Source: Saprospiraceae bacterium
Lineage (GTDB): Bacteria; Bacteroidota; Bacteroidia; Bacteroidales; JAIPBB01
Assembly: GCA_021739805.1 (NCBI GenBank)
Contig: JAIPBB010000105.1
Location: forward strand, 1-15,310
Direction of reading: 5' to 3'
Length of the DNA stretch: 15,310 nucleotides
The notes under the pieces were generated by a model. That model was given only the letters and a program-made list of their open reading frames with translations. It was not told the DNA's origin and searched no databases. Positions 6,195 to 14,540 of this stretch are shown piece by piece. The position numbers and the translations under genes were made by a program. Positions within the stretch are counted from its first letter, which is position 1; the number at the start of each line of letters is the position of its first letter.

Positions 6195-8399
6195 TTAATA
6201 GAAATTAATTCTATTATCAATAATTTCAGTATTTTTTTCTAATGCTTGAAATACTTCGTTAAGAATTCTAGATTCGAAAGTACGTGTTATTTCTGCTTTA
6301 GTCATAGAATAATCTTCAATCTCAGGAGCTTCTACAAATTCATCAACAACAAAAACATAAACCGCCTGTGCACCTTTTATCGGGGCTGACATAAGACCTT
6401 TTTGGGAGCCAAACACAGAACCAATAACAGCAGGTTCAGGACCATTTTGTTGAAGGTTTACATAAGCAAATTTAATGAAATCAGCAGTGTCAACTTTAAG
6501 GTTAAAAGCAGATGCAAGTTTGTTAATGTCTTTTGCTGTGGCAATTTTACTATTGAAATCTTCAATCATTATTTGAGCTTTTTTATCACGAAGAACATAT
6601 GGTTTGATGGATTCTTTCTTCTGCTCAAGGGTAGCAATACCTTTTTCACGAATTTCTTTTAAAACAGCAATAACATATTTGTTATCTATTTCAAAAATTT
6701 TATCTGAAACAGTTCCAGCTTTAATATCTTTATTAAATGCCCATTGAATAATTTCCCTTGGGCTTTCAAGTCCTGGAATATTATTTGCCATTGCTGTAAC
6801 ATATTCAGCTTTTCTTACACTAAGACCTTGTTCAGCAACACTACTTTCAAAAGCGGCTTCAGTCCTGTTTTTGCCAATGAATTCGCTGGCAAGTTTCCAA
6901 TAATAATCATAAGTTGCATCACTTGGTTCAATATTGAAATGTATTTGAGCAACTCTAACTTTCGTTGAGATGTCTTTTTTGCCTGTAACTTTTAATAGAT
7001 GAAAACCAAAGGGGGTTTCAACTTTAACAACGTCACCAACATTTCCATTCAAACATGCATTATTGAACTCAGGAACCATCATTCCATCGGCAAACCAATT
7101 AAGATCTCCCATTTTTTCTCTTGCAGATGCATCATTTGAAATCGTACTTGCAAATTCTTCAAATTTATGAGGTTCAAATTTTACAACTTCTAAAATACTG
7201 TCAACAAGTGCTTCGGCTGCTAATTTGGTTCTTGTAACACCTTCTTCGGCTCTTGTTGCTCCTGCATAAGCTATTAAAATATGGCTGGCTCTCATAGAGT
7301 CAGGACGTGTTTGAACGTCAATAAGTTTTGCTAATTGATAAGCATTTTGATCACGATATGGAGCGACAACAGTTCCAATTTCAGAATTAAACATTATTGA
7401 ATCAATTGCAAGAGGTAAAGCACCTTGTTTTATCCATGAACTATCGTATCTGTTATCAGGAATTCTATTTACAAAATTGTAAATATCTTCAACTTTAACA
7501 TTTTGTAATTCCTGGTAAACTTTTCCAACCTCTTTCTCAATTGCAGTAATATCATCACGAGATGCTGTTACTTCATAAATTACATAATCAATATCTCTTG
7601 ATGCTTCTTGTTCAAATTCATTTTTGTGTTCTTCGTAGTAATTCTCATAATCATCATCGGAGAGTACAACAGTACTATCAGGAATTAAATCATATTTTTT
7701 ACCAAAATATCGGAATTTTGCAATTTTATTTTTTTCTTCATAGTCTCTTTTTGCAAAAACTTCAGGCACATAATAAGCTTTCTTAATAAGATTATTATAT
7801 TTTGTGCTTAAACGATCAGCATAGATATATTCTTCGATTTGTAACCACTGAGACCATTGCAAATTAACCTGTTCACGTTGCTCAGGAGTTATTTCCTGAG
7901 AATTTCTTGCTTGCTCAACATCATTAAGAAATTTAGTTACATTGGCAGGACTATATTGGCCGGTTTTTTGATCTTTAAAGTTGTTCAAAATTACAGAATG
8001 TGGATTTTGACCAAAAATTAAATCTTCAAACTCCTCTTTGCTAATTGAAGGTCCAATTGCAATATCATGAGAAATCGCCAAGCCAAGTTCTTCATACTCT
8101 TTAAGCATGATGTATTTTCTTTTTATTTGTGTCCAGGCTTGCTGACGTATTTGAAAGGCTTCTTCAGCAGTAAGTTGATCCTGCTTGTTTTGTTGCTTTC
8201 TCAATTCAGTAAGTTTTTCAACTTCTTGAAAAAAGTCGTTTCTTGATATTGTTTCATCACCAATTTCAGCAACATTCACAACTTCCCTGGAATTTCCGCC
8301 CCCTTTAATAAAGTCTCCTAAAACAAATGAAGCCAAAGCAGCACCAATAATGATAAGCAATAAACCTGATTTGCTTCTAATTTTACCTATTACAGCCAT
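6195..8399 (-). CDS. PpiD/SurA-like periplasmic peptidyl-prolyl isomerase and chaperone
   Basis: This 734-residue, membrane-anchored periplasmic foldase probably helps outer-membrane proteins on their way to the Bam machinery. The start MAVIGKIRSKSG at 8399 is preferred over an ATG 30 bp upstream because PpiD-type proteins begin just before the anchor, here about residues 12-28. A SurA_N-like helical region follows (about 40-230). A parvulin domain lies at about 369-475 with RASHILI, GDLNWF, MVPEFNNA and TPFGFHLLKV, the standard order of conserved blocks. A second, more divergent rotamase-like region seems to follow (about 480-600, ending KYVIAVLKEI). The layout matches the long Bacteroidota PpiD form rather than the 430-residue soluble SurA. 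It has its own promoter candidate and a strong terminator, so it may be a single-gene unit within the envelope cluster. Confidence 0.88.
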   Translation of the reverse strand: MAVIGKIRSKSGLLLIIIGAALASFVLGDFIKGGGNSREVVNVAEIGDETISRNDFFQEVEKLTELRKQQNKQDQLTAEEAFQIRQQAWTQIKRKYIMLKEYEELGLAISHDIAIGPSISKEEFEDLIFGQNPHSVILNNFKDQKTGQYSPANVTKFLNDVEQARNSQEITPEQREQVNLQWSQWLQIEEYIYADRLSTKYNNLIKKAYYVPEVFAKRDYEEKNKIAKFRYFGKKYDLIPDSTVVLSDDDYENYYEEHKNEFEQEASRDIDYVIYEVTASRDDITAIEKEVGKVYQELQNVKVEDIYNFVNRIPDNRYDSSWIKQGALPLAIDSIMFNSEIGTVVAPYRDQNAYQLAKLIDVQTRPDSMRASHILIAYAGATRAEEGVTRTKLAAEALVDSILEVVKFEPHKFEEFASTISNDASAREKMGDLNWFADGMMVPEFNNACLNGNVGDVVKVETPFGFHLLKVTGKKDISTKVRVAQIHFNIEPSDATYDYYWKLASEFIGKNRTEAAFESSVAEQGLSVRKAEYVTAMANNIPGLESPREIIQWAFNKDIKAGTVSDKIFEIDNKYVIAVLKEIREKGIATLEQKKESIKPYVLRDKKAQIMIEDFNSKIATAKDINKLASAFNLKVDTADFIKFAYVNLQQNGPEPAVIGSVFGSQKGLMSAPIKGAQAVYVFVVDEFVEAPEIEDYSMTKAEITRTFESRILNEVFQALEKNTEIIDNRINFY

Positions 8400-8426
8400 T
8401 TTATTTCGATTTTTAAAAATAGTGTG

Positions 8427-8434
8427 CAAATGTA
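8427..8434 (-). promoter_or_regulatory. -7 promoter element ahead of the ppiD-like gene
   Basis: On the minus strand this reads TACATTTG, a full match to TAnnTTTG. It lies 28 bp upstream of the ATG at 8399, giving a leader of about 20 nt. The upstream -33 position is only a T-run (near 8453-8456), so that half of the promoter is poor. Confidence 0.45.
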
Positions 8435-8521
8435 CAACAGAAAGTTTATTAAAAAAAAATATTTAAGTTTTTTTAAACTATGGGGTTAGGAGTTGATGTC
8501 AGATGTGTGATTTTTGAATTT

Positions 8522-8623
8522 GATGCAAGATGCAGGATGATGCAAGATGCAAGATATAGAATGCAAGATGCAGGATATTGAGTATTCGGTAATCAGTAGG
8601 CAATGACATTATTAGTAATCAGT
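8522..8623. repeat. Short direct repeats (GATGCAAG and GTAATCAGT words)
   Basis: Three copies of a 17-18-bp unit, GATGCAAGATGCAGGAT and close variants, lie at 8522-8538, 8539-8555 and 8559-8576; each unit is two near-identical 8-9-bp halves. They are followed by GTAATCAGT at 8589-8597 and 8615-8623. The array fills the 291-bp gap between the corC-like and ppiD-like genes, which otherwise holds only the promoter candidate at 8427. It has no coding sense in any frame I read. Confidence 0.7.
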
Positions 8624-8690
8624 GAGCAGGCTACGGATACAAAATAGGAAATGAAGCGAAAACTTAAATTTAAAAAAAGCTTGTAGTTTG

Positions 8691-9959
8691 CTAAGAATCA
8701 ATTATTTTCAGATTTACTTTTTCAATTTTATTATCGCTGGCATCAAGGATGGTGAAGAGAAATGATTTAATGTGGATTTTATCATTTACTTCTGGTATGC
8801 TTTCGTAGGCCTTGATAATAAAACCCGCAAGTGTTTCGTAATCTTCCGAATCTTCAATGTCAAGTTTGTATTTTTCGTTAAGATAATCAATTTCATGCCT
8901 GCCGGACAGAATGAATTCAGTATCGCTAATTTGTTTTTCAATTAAATCTTCCTCATCGAACTCATCTTCAATTTCACCAAATATTTCTTCAATCACATCT
9001 TCCAGAGTTAACATGCCAGAAGTTCCACCAAACTCATCAACAACAACAGCAACGCTTTTTCGCTGACGAATTAACATTGTCATTAAATTGCTTGCCAGCA
9101 TTGTTTCAGGTGCAATTAAAATGGGTTTAAGAAATGATTTAATGCTTTTGGGATTTTTAAATAAATCGAAAGAATGAACATAACCAATAATATTATCAAT
9201 AGTGTCTTTATAGATTAAAATTTTTGAATGTTTGGTTTCAATGAATTTTTCTTTAAGTACTTGTATTGATTCATTTTCTTCAAGTGCATCGATTTCATTT
9301 CGTGGAATTAAGCATTCCCTTAATTTAATATTCCTGAAATCAATAACATTTTGCAGCATTTGAATTTCAGGTTCATACAGATTAACATCATTTGCACTTT
9401 TGGTAAATTCCTTTATATAATTATCAAAGTCAGTAGGAGTAAGAATGTATTTTTCGTCCGAGAATTTTATTTTCAAAACCTTTTTAAGGAAAAATTCTGA
9501 AAATTCAATAAATAAATAAACTATTGGATAAGAGAGATAGTAATAAATGCTTATAGGAACTGTAAAAAAGTTTAAAATTTTATTCGGATTTATGCGAAAC
9601 AAAACTTTAGGTAGAAATTCAGCTGTAATCAGAATCAGAAAAGTTGCAATCAAGGTTTGAATTACTAATACCAAAAACTCTGAAGAATGGCTTCTAAGTG
9701 CTGTTTCAATTAAAGGTTCAAGAATTTTTGCCATAGCAATTCCATAAACAACGAGTGCAATGTTATTGCCCAAAAGCAATGATGCTATAAACTTAGAAGG
9801 TGATTTTGTATATCTGGAAAGTAATAATGCACTTAAAGAACCTTTGTTTTTATCTAATTCAATTTTTAGGCGATTAGAGCTAACAAAAGCTATTTCCATA
9901 CCCGAAAAGAAAGCAGATAATAAAATCGTAATAATAATTATAATTAGTGTAGTGGTCAT
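8691..9959 (-). CDS. CNNM/CBS/CorC-HlyC domain membrane protein (CorC or GldE type)
   Basis: This 422-residue protein has the standard three-part layout. An N-terminal CNNM (DUF21) membrane domain starts with a hydrophobic run and the signature SAFFSGMEIAF; three or four segments are seen up to about residue 155. A pair of CBS domains follows, around 205-335, with CLIPRNEI (P219-R220) and DEFGGTSGMLTLEDVIEEI from D308. A CorC_HlyC transporter-associated domain closes the chain (about 345-422, with ETLAGFI). Relatives are linked to Mg2+/Co2+ efflux or resistance, and in gliding Bacteroidota a relative is named GldE; the sequence alone does not separate these. The old label haemolysin is misleading. 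The gene lies between lptC and the ppiD-like gene, with gaps of 301 and 291 bp. Confidence 0.9.
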   Translation of the reverse strand: MTTTLIIIIITILLSAFFSGMEIAFVSSNRLKIELDKNKGSLSALLLSRYTKSPSKFIASLLLGNNIALVVYGIAMAKILEPLIETALRSHSSEFLVLVIQTLIATFLILITAEFLPKVLFRINPNKILNFFTVPISIYYYLSYPIVYLFIEFSEFFLKKVLKIKFSDEKYILTPTDFDNYIKEFTKSANDVNLYEPEIQMLQNVIDFRNIKLRECLIPRNEIDALEENESIQVLKEKFIETKHSKILIYKDTIDNIIGYVHSFDLFKNPKSIKSFLKPILIAPETMLASNLMTMLIRQRKSVAVVVDEFGGTSGMLTLEDVIEEIFGEIEDEFDEEDLIEKQISDTEFILSGRHEIDYLNEKYKLDIEDSEDYETLAGFIIKAYESIPEVNDKIHIKSFLFTILDASDNKIEKVNLKIIDS

Positions 9960-10057
9960 CTTAAATTAAATATCTTTTCAATAATAATTGTGCTCATTTC
10001 CAGATATATTACTTTCAGTCATTGAAAAAAAATTACAACTAACAAGCATCAAAAAAT

Positions 10058-10186
10058 AAAACTTGTCTGTATGGATAAATTCCAAATTTCAATCTTGAAA
10101 TTTCAAAAACTTTCACAAATAATTGCTCAATTTAGTTTGATTATTGATTTTTTTGAACATCGTGATTTATTTGAAATTTGTTTTTT
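10058..10186 (-). repeat. Interspersed repeat element, copy 1 (inverted relative to 14541-14666)
   Basis: Both ends match the element near 14.6 kb in reverse orientation. The 20 bases at 10167-10186 are the exact reverse complement of 14541-14560. The 29 bases at 10058-10086 match 14618-14646 with a single mismatch, including TATGGATAAATTCC. The interior is diverged and 23 bp longer here. Similarity seems to extend leftward to about 10040 (CAAGCATC versus GGTGCTTG). It fills most of the 301-bp gap (9960-10260) between lptC and the corC-like gene; I see no gene in the remainder. Confidence 0.75.
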
Positions 10187-10260
10187 GTCTTTTGTCTTTT
10201 CTTGTCTGCCCGTCTGAATTTATCAAGCTTAGATTCTCTCTACTAATATCTTTTATAACT

Positions 10261-10854
10261 CTATTCTTCATTTTTATTTTCATCTTCATCTTCATCCTGT
10301 GTAATTGTGAAGCTTCCTGTTACATTAAGTATTTCCCAATTATCAAAAGTTTCATCTGATTTTAGCCCTTTTCCAAATATTACTTCATCGGTTGTAGTAA
10401 TTTTTACGCCTTTATTTGTATGAATCAGATGAGTTCTTTGTTCCCAAATTAAGTGCTCAGTATTAAGTCGTTCTCCTTTAGCGTTTATTACAACAACATC
10501 GTTTTTAGCCTCCATGATTTGAGATTTTTCACGATTAATTGCATAATTGGCAGTAAGATACGAATTTATTGTTTTCACTGAGTCATAAAAGAAAACTTTA
10601 ACACCTTTTGGCATTTCTGTGTATGGGTCTTCGCCATCATACTTTTCCATGATAGGGCTTTTGAGAAGCATTCTTATCTTTCCAGAATCACTATATGCGA
10701 TTTCAACTTCTTTAGCAATATCAACAGGATTATTTGTAAAATCATATAGAGAATTAATATCTTCGATTTCGTTCTCGCAAGAAAAAAGCATTGCCGTGCA
10801 GCTTATCACAACAATGCTGATTAATATTTTAAAACGAAAATGCAAAGGGTTCAT
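10261..10854 (-). CDS. lptC: LptC, LPS export protein (lipoprotein form)
   Basis: LptC links the inner-membrane LptBFG transporter to the periplasmic LptA bridge for lipopolysaccharide export. This 197-residue protein has the LptC length and fold pattern: an N-terminal membrane-targeting segment, then beta-rich sequence with KIRMLLKSPIMEKY, MPKGVKVFFYD, YAINREKSQIMEAKNDVVV, ERLNTEHLIWEQ and IFGKGLKSDETFDNW. That last block corresponds to the conserved GxG...F/W end of the family. Here the N-terminus is a lipoprotein signal with lipobox L23-F-S-C26, as I recall for Bacteroidota LptC, rather than a plain transmembrane anchor. The C-terminus is an acidic tail, DEDEDENKNEE, encoded by a near-repetitive run of GAT/GAA codons. 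The upstream leader contains the 11-bp array at 10882-10947. Confidence 0.88.
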   Translation of the reverse strand: MNPLHFRFKILISIVVISCTAMLFSCENEIEDINSLYDFTNNPVDIAKEVEIAYSDSGKIRMLLKSPIMEKYDGEDPYTEMPKGVKVFFYDSVKTINSYLTANYAINREKSQIMEAKNDVVVINAKGERLNTEHLIWEQRTHLIHTNKGVKITTTDEVIFGKGLKSDETFDNWEILNVTGSFTITQDEDEDENKNEE

Positions 10855-10881
10855 TTTTAAAAGTTTAAATTATTTTAGGTG

Positions 10882-10947
10882 ATTGTCATTAGGTTGTCAT
10901 TCAGTTGTCATTAGGTTGTCATTCAGTTGTCATATAGTTGTCATTAA
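10882..10947 (+). repeat. Six-copy 11-bp tandem array with TTGTCATT core
   Basis: TTGTCATT (one copy TTGTCATA) starts at 10883, 10894, 10905, 10916, 10927 and 10938, exactly 11 bp apart. The three bases between cores alternate AGG and CAG for the first four units, so the real unit is probably 22 bp, present three times, the last diverged. It lies in the 240-bp gap between the TPR gene and lptC, 28 bp upstream of the lptC ATG. Confidence 0.95.
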
Positions 10948-11050
10948 TCTTGTTCTTAATGACATGTGAAGCACTAATGACACGAAGTAAATGACAGCGT
11001 AGCGAATGACATCCATCAGCTGACGGATTAATAATACAAAGTTAATGACA
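10939..11050. repeat. Inverted copies of the array core, with a 9-bp hairpin at the junction
   Basis: After the tandem array the core returns reversed as AATGACA at 10958, 10976, 10990, 11005 and 11044, with irregular spacing. The last forward and first reverse copies form a perfect hairpin: TGTCATTAA (10939-10947) with TTAATGACA (10956-10964), loop 8 nt. CTAATGACA (10974-10982) is also an exact partner for TGTCATTAG at 10884-10892 and 10906-10914. A further imperfect palindrome, centred on TCAGCTGA, lies at 11011-11028. Confidence 0.85.
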
Positions 11051-11094
11051 CAATAATAAATTTCACTTAATTAACAGTTAAATCAAAGTTATAA

Positions 11095-12477
11095 TTACTT
11101 TCTAATTCTAACAGTAGTTTTTTCGTTTATCCAACACTCAACCAAATAACTATCACCTTCTTTAAGTGTATAAAAGAAAACAGTACTTTGATCAGGAAAA
11201 TGTTTTGAGTATGAATTGATTAAACTATTGGCAATATTAATAATATCTTCACTGTTATCAACTTGTTTGGCTTGATTGAACTTATCAACAGCAGCCCAAT
11301 AAGCAACTTGTGAAGTAAGTTCATTATCGCCACATGAACTGGCACTTTGTGCATAAGCATTACCAATAATTATATAAAACCTTCCATCTTTCGGAGTTAT
11401 TGCCAGTCCCTTTAAGGCATTTGTTCTTGCTGTAGAATACTGTTTCATTGCAAGATTCACATTACCCAAAAGGTAATATGCATTCGCTTTTTTTAAGGAG
11501 TCATCATATAAACTTATTGCTTCATTCAAATATTTTACTGCCTCGGCATAGAGTTCTTTTTTAGCATTAAGTTTTCCAAGCAGATAAGCTGTTTCTGCCG
11601 AAGGTTCAAGTTTATTTCTATTAGTTAGAGCTTTAAAAAATAAGTCTGAATCAGTGCAATCTTTTTTATCAAGAAGATTTGTGATTTTCTTTAATAACTC
11701 TAAATCATTTGGTGTTTCTTTAAACTTCAGCGAATAAATTCTAATTATATCTTTACAATTTAGCCATCTGCCTGCAATTGTTTCAATATTAGACAATGCT
11801 CCTTCAAAGTTTTTTTGACTCTTCCCTCCTTTAGAAATATTATACTCGGCAGCTGAACTAACTTTATCATATACTTCAACAATTGCAGCAGTATCAAGTT
11901 TAGATTTTTCTACCATTTCTATTGTTGTTGTAAAATAGTAATAAAGTACTGCTGATTCTGTTTTGTTTTTTTCAAGTTCGAAAGCATCATTAAAGATTTT
12001 ATATGTCTTTTCTATTTCACTAGGACGATACTGCATGTGGTCGGCACCTTTACGACCTAATACATAGCCTTCTCTTCCAAAAGCTTCGATTCTTCTATCG
12101 TAAATAAGCATTAGAGTATCTACTAATTTATCTTTAACAGCTTTATTTTTTTCTTTACCTATACGATGTTTATAAATAACAGCACCATCAATATAAAGGT
12201 TTTGAGTTGACATTGGGCAATTTGCAAAAACCCATCTCCATGGCTTCAAAGCATCATTCAAATACTGAGGTTCTTTAGTTCGAGTGTAATTTCTATAATA
12301 TTCCCTGTAAAGTGATAGTTGTATTATACATTCGTTACTGTCGGCTCCATATTTTGGCCCGTTTCTGTCAATTTTCACTAAAAGGCTTGTGTCTTTTTTA
12401 GTTTGTGCAAAACTAATTGAGCTTAAAAAAAATAAGGACACCAAACCTATGATAAAGTTCAATCGAATTTTATTCAT
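11095..12477 (-). CDS. Exported TPR-repeat protein, Bacteroidota envelope cluster type
   Basis: This 460-residue protein has a signal peptide (hydrophobic to about residue 23, SFAQ with cleavage expected after A24) and is then mostly helical with tetratricopeptide-like repeats. The clearest repeats are ETAYLLGKLNAKKELYAEAV, ANAYYLLGNVNLAMKQYSTA and GRFYIIIGNAYAQ in the C-terminal half. Cysteines occur in pairs in the N-terminal region (NECIIQL and ANCPMST) and later (LNCKD, KDCTD). The chain ends in a short beta-like segment FFYTLKEGDSYLVE / TTVRIRK, which I recall at the end of TPR proteins found next to this outer-membrane gene in the phylum. It lies 23 bp after the outer-membrane gene, so the two are very likely co-transcribed and may act together. 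The exact role is unknown. Confidence 0.82.
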   Translation of the reverse strand: MNKIRLNFIIGLVSLFFLSSISFAQTKKDTSLLVKIDRNGPKYGADSNECIIQLSLYREYYRNYTRTKEPQYLNDALKPWRWVFANCPMSTQNLYIDGAVIYKHRIGKEKNKAVKDKLVDTLMLIYDRRIEAFGREGYVLGRKGADHMQYRPSEIEKTYKIFNDAFELEKNKTESAVLYYYFTTTIEMVEKSKLDTAAIVEVYDKVSSAAEYNISKGGKSQKNFEGALSNIETIAGRWLNCKDIIRIYSLKFKETPNDLELLKKITNLLDKKDCTDSDLFFKALTNRNKLEPSAETAYLLGKLNAKKELYAEAVKYLNEAISLYDDSLKKANAYYLLGNVNLAMKQYSTARTNALKGLAITPKDGRFYIIIGNAYAQSASSCGDNELTSQVAYWAAVDKFNQAKQVDNSEDIINIANSLINSYSKHFPDQSTVFFYTLKEGDSYLVECWINEKTTVRIRK

Positions 12478-12500
12478 ATGGTTAATTTTTAAATAAAAGC

Positions 12501-13802
12501 TTATTCATATTTTCTTACATGGAACCATCTTTCTTTGATTGCCACACCAAAAGTAATCCTGGTGAAATTTTCTAAAATTAATGGATTATCAATAGTTCCA
12601 GTGGTTCCACGTTTACCTAGTTCAACTCCAATATTCAATGTTGACTTACTTTTCAACACAGGAAGTCCCAGTCCGAAGCTAATAGCGTATTCTTCAAGCT
12701 GGTTGTTTTTTATTTGTAAATATGTTTTATTATATCTGGCTCCGATTCGATAATTGACTTTGCTCCAATACTTTGACATATTAGTATTAGTTGGAGTGAA
12801 TTCTGCTCCAAATGCCGCACCCATACTGTTTGCCAAAGAGTCAACTTCTCCAAAAGAAGAATAATCTGACCAATTTTGCCATGAATAATCAAAACCGAAC
12901 AACCAATTGTTTCCTTTACGAACGACAATGCCGGCTCCTAAACTTAATGGAATAGAAATATCACCACCAATTCCGGTAATATTTTCAACAGTGTCATGGA
13001 TTATTTCAAGTCCTGATGTTGTGTATTGAAACCTTTCACTTAAAGAATTTTTAGTAGCAGAAATTTTTGATGCAAGATTAAAAGTTAATCCACTTTCAAG
13101 AAACCAATCTTTTTTGAATTTTTTTCGATATTGTATTCCATATGAGAGAAGAACATCATTAACTAACCTGGAGTCAGTTATTTTCGTGTCGAGATAGTGT
13201 GTTGAATCAATAAAAACTGCCGTTCTTATTCTATCAAGATAGCCAAACAGGTAAGATGCATTGATGCCTATTGAAAGTGTGCTGTCAATTAATTCAAAAG
13301 CGTTTCCCCAATAAACTTGATTAATTCCACCTTCGCCTGAATAATTAAAATTAACATTTCCAATGTCTTGAAGATAATCGTAAGTTGAGATTTTATAACC
13401 TACATTAGAATAAGGCATAAGACCGAAACTACTTCCCCACCATTTAGTAACCGGGAAACCAAAATTAAGATACCCTAAAGATGCATAAGATGAATTTTGA
13501 CTGTTTTTATTGGTTTCAAGCTTAACGAAATCACTTTTAATTCCTCCTTCGAAAACAAATGACATAGAATCAAAGCCAACATAAGATGCCGGATTTGAAA
13601 AGTTAATGTAACTATTGCTTTGTAAGCCATAGGTAATTCCACCCATTGCCAAGTTACGGGCATTGCTGTTGTTGCTAATATTTCCAATGCCAAATCGAGA
13701 ATAAGGTGAACTTATACGTGTTTGAGCTGAAATTTCTGTTGTAGCAATTGTTAACAGGAACAGAAAAAGGAAACCAAAAAAATACTTGCTTTTATTTATC
13801 AT
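12501..13802 (-). CDS. Predicted outer-membrane beta-barrel protein (FadL/PorV-like start)
   Basis: This 433-residue protein has a signal peptide (hydrophobic core about 8-20, SAQ with cleavage after A26). The mature start SSPYSRFGIGNI, followed by NARNLAMGGITYG and NFSNPASY, is the pattern I associate with Bacteroidota outer-membrane barrels of the FadL/OmpP1 or PorV kind. The rest alternates short aromatic and polar strands with no cytoplasmic-type domain. It ends in a strand RITFGVAIKERWFHVRKYE with aromatic residues suited to a barrel closing strand. The ATG lies inside coaX (11-bp overlap), giving translational coupling, and the TPR gene follows after 23 bp. Lipid transport or a secretion partner are possible roles, but the sequence does not decide. 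Confidence 0.83.
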   Translation of the reverse strand: MINKSKYFFGFLFLFLLTIATTEISAQTRISSPYSRFGIGNISNNSNARNLAMGGITYGLQSNSYINFSNPASYVGFDSMSFVFEGGIKSDFVKLETNKNSQNSSYASLGYLNFGFPVTKWWGSSFGLMPYSNVGYKISTYDYLQDIGNVNFNYSGEGGINQVYWGNAFELIDSTLSIGINASYLFGYLDRIRTAVFIDSTHYLDTKITDSRLVNDVLLSYGIQYRKKFKKDWFLESGLTFNLASKISATKNSLSERFQYTTSGLEIIHDTVENITGIGGDISIPLSLGAGIVVRKGNNWLFGFDYSWQNWSDYSSFGEVDSLANSMGAAFGAEFTPTNTNMSKYWSKVNYRIGARYNKTYLQIKNNQLEEYAISFGLGLPVLKSKSTLNIGVELGKRGTTGTIDNPLILENFTRITFGVAIKERWFHVRKYE

Positions 13803-14514
13803 TAAATTCTAAAATTTCATTCAAACCAATTAATACAATATTTGAGACTGCAAAGATGCTATTTTTTAGCTTTTTATCAAAGAAATTAATATCACCTCCG
13901 CTTATTATTGATTTCAGTGAAGAATATTTTTTCTTATAAAGCTGTATTATTCCATCAACTTCGGCAAGAACGCCATTCTCAACTCCGCTAGAAATCGACT
14001 CTTCAGTGGTTTGACCGGTTATTTTTTTATTGTCTTTCAATTCTACTAACGGAAGTTTGTCAGTAAAATTATGCAATGCTTTATATCGCATATTTATTCC
14101 CGGAGAAATACTTCCACCCAGATATTCATTGTTTGAATTTATAAAGTCGTAAGTAATGCAAGTTCCTGCTTCAATAACCAAAACATTTGATGCCGGAAAT
14201 TGTGCGTTTGCTCCAACAATAGCAGCCAAACGGTCGTTGCCGAGAGTGTTGGGAGTTTTGTATTTGTTAATTATTGGAATGGGAGTTTGAGAATCAAGTT
14301 TAATAAAACGAAACTTATTTTTTAAGAAATCATTTATCTCGTTTGGATAATTAATTACTGAAGAAATTATTGCTGAATTGATGTCATAATTCTTGATGAA
14401 AGTTTCGATATCATTAAGATTTAAGCCTTTAAAGCTCTTAATTTCAATTAATTCTTTTTTATCAAAGACAGCAATTTTCTGAAATGTATTTCCGAAATCT
14501 AAAATCAGATTCAT
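13792..14514 (-). CDS. coaX: Type III pantothenate kinase
   Basis: CoaX phosphorylates pantothenate in the first committed step of coenzyme A synthesis, in the cytoplasm, with ATP and usually a monovalent cation. The 240-residue protein opens with MNLILDFGNT, the phosphate-binding D6-x-G-N-T10 motif of the acetate/sugar kinase fold. G92-N-D-R95 carries the catalytic-type aspartate D94, and GTCITYDF, GGSISPGINMRYKALH and SGGD follow in family order. The ATG at 14512-14514 is chosen because upstream in-frame residues come from an intergenic repeat and precede the motif by too much. One oddity is E115 in IEAGT, where I remember aspartate as the common residue. coaX heads the minus-strand run and overlaps the outer-membrane gene. 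Confidence 0.93.
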   Translation of the reverse strand: MNLILDFGNTFQKIAVFDKKELIEIKSFKGLNLNDIETFIKNYDINSAIISSVINYPNEINDFLKNKFRFIKLDSQTPIPIINKYKTPNTLGNDRLAAIVGANAQFPASNVLVIEAGTCITYDFINSNNEYLGGSISPGINMRYKALHNFTDKLPLVELKDNKKITGQTTEESISSGVENGVLAEVDGIIQLYKKKYSSLKSIISGGDINFFDKKLKNSIFAVSNIVLIGLNEILEFNDK

Positions 14515-14540
14515 AATGTCAAAATTAAATCCCAAAAAAC

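Noticed and set aside
8663..8692. Terminator after the corC-like gene (AGC...GCT followed by T residues on the minus strand)
   Set aside because: Only about three base pairs can form before the T-run, too weak to call.
10882..10947. CRISPR array
   Set aside because: The unit is only 11 bp with 3-bp gaps; there are no spacer-length unique sequences and no cas genes.
12710..13693. Two 72-codon minus-strand open frames (12710-12928, 13475-13693) inside the outer-membrane gene
   Set aside because: They are in another frame of a long, well-supported coding region and show no signal or domain of their own.
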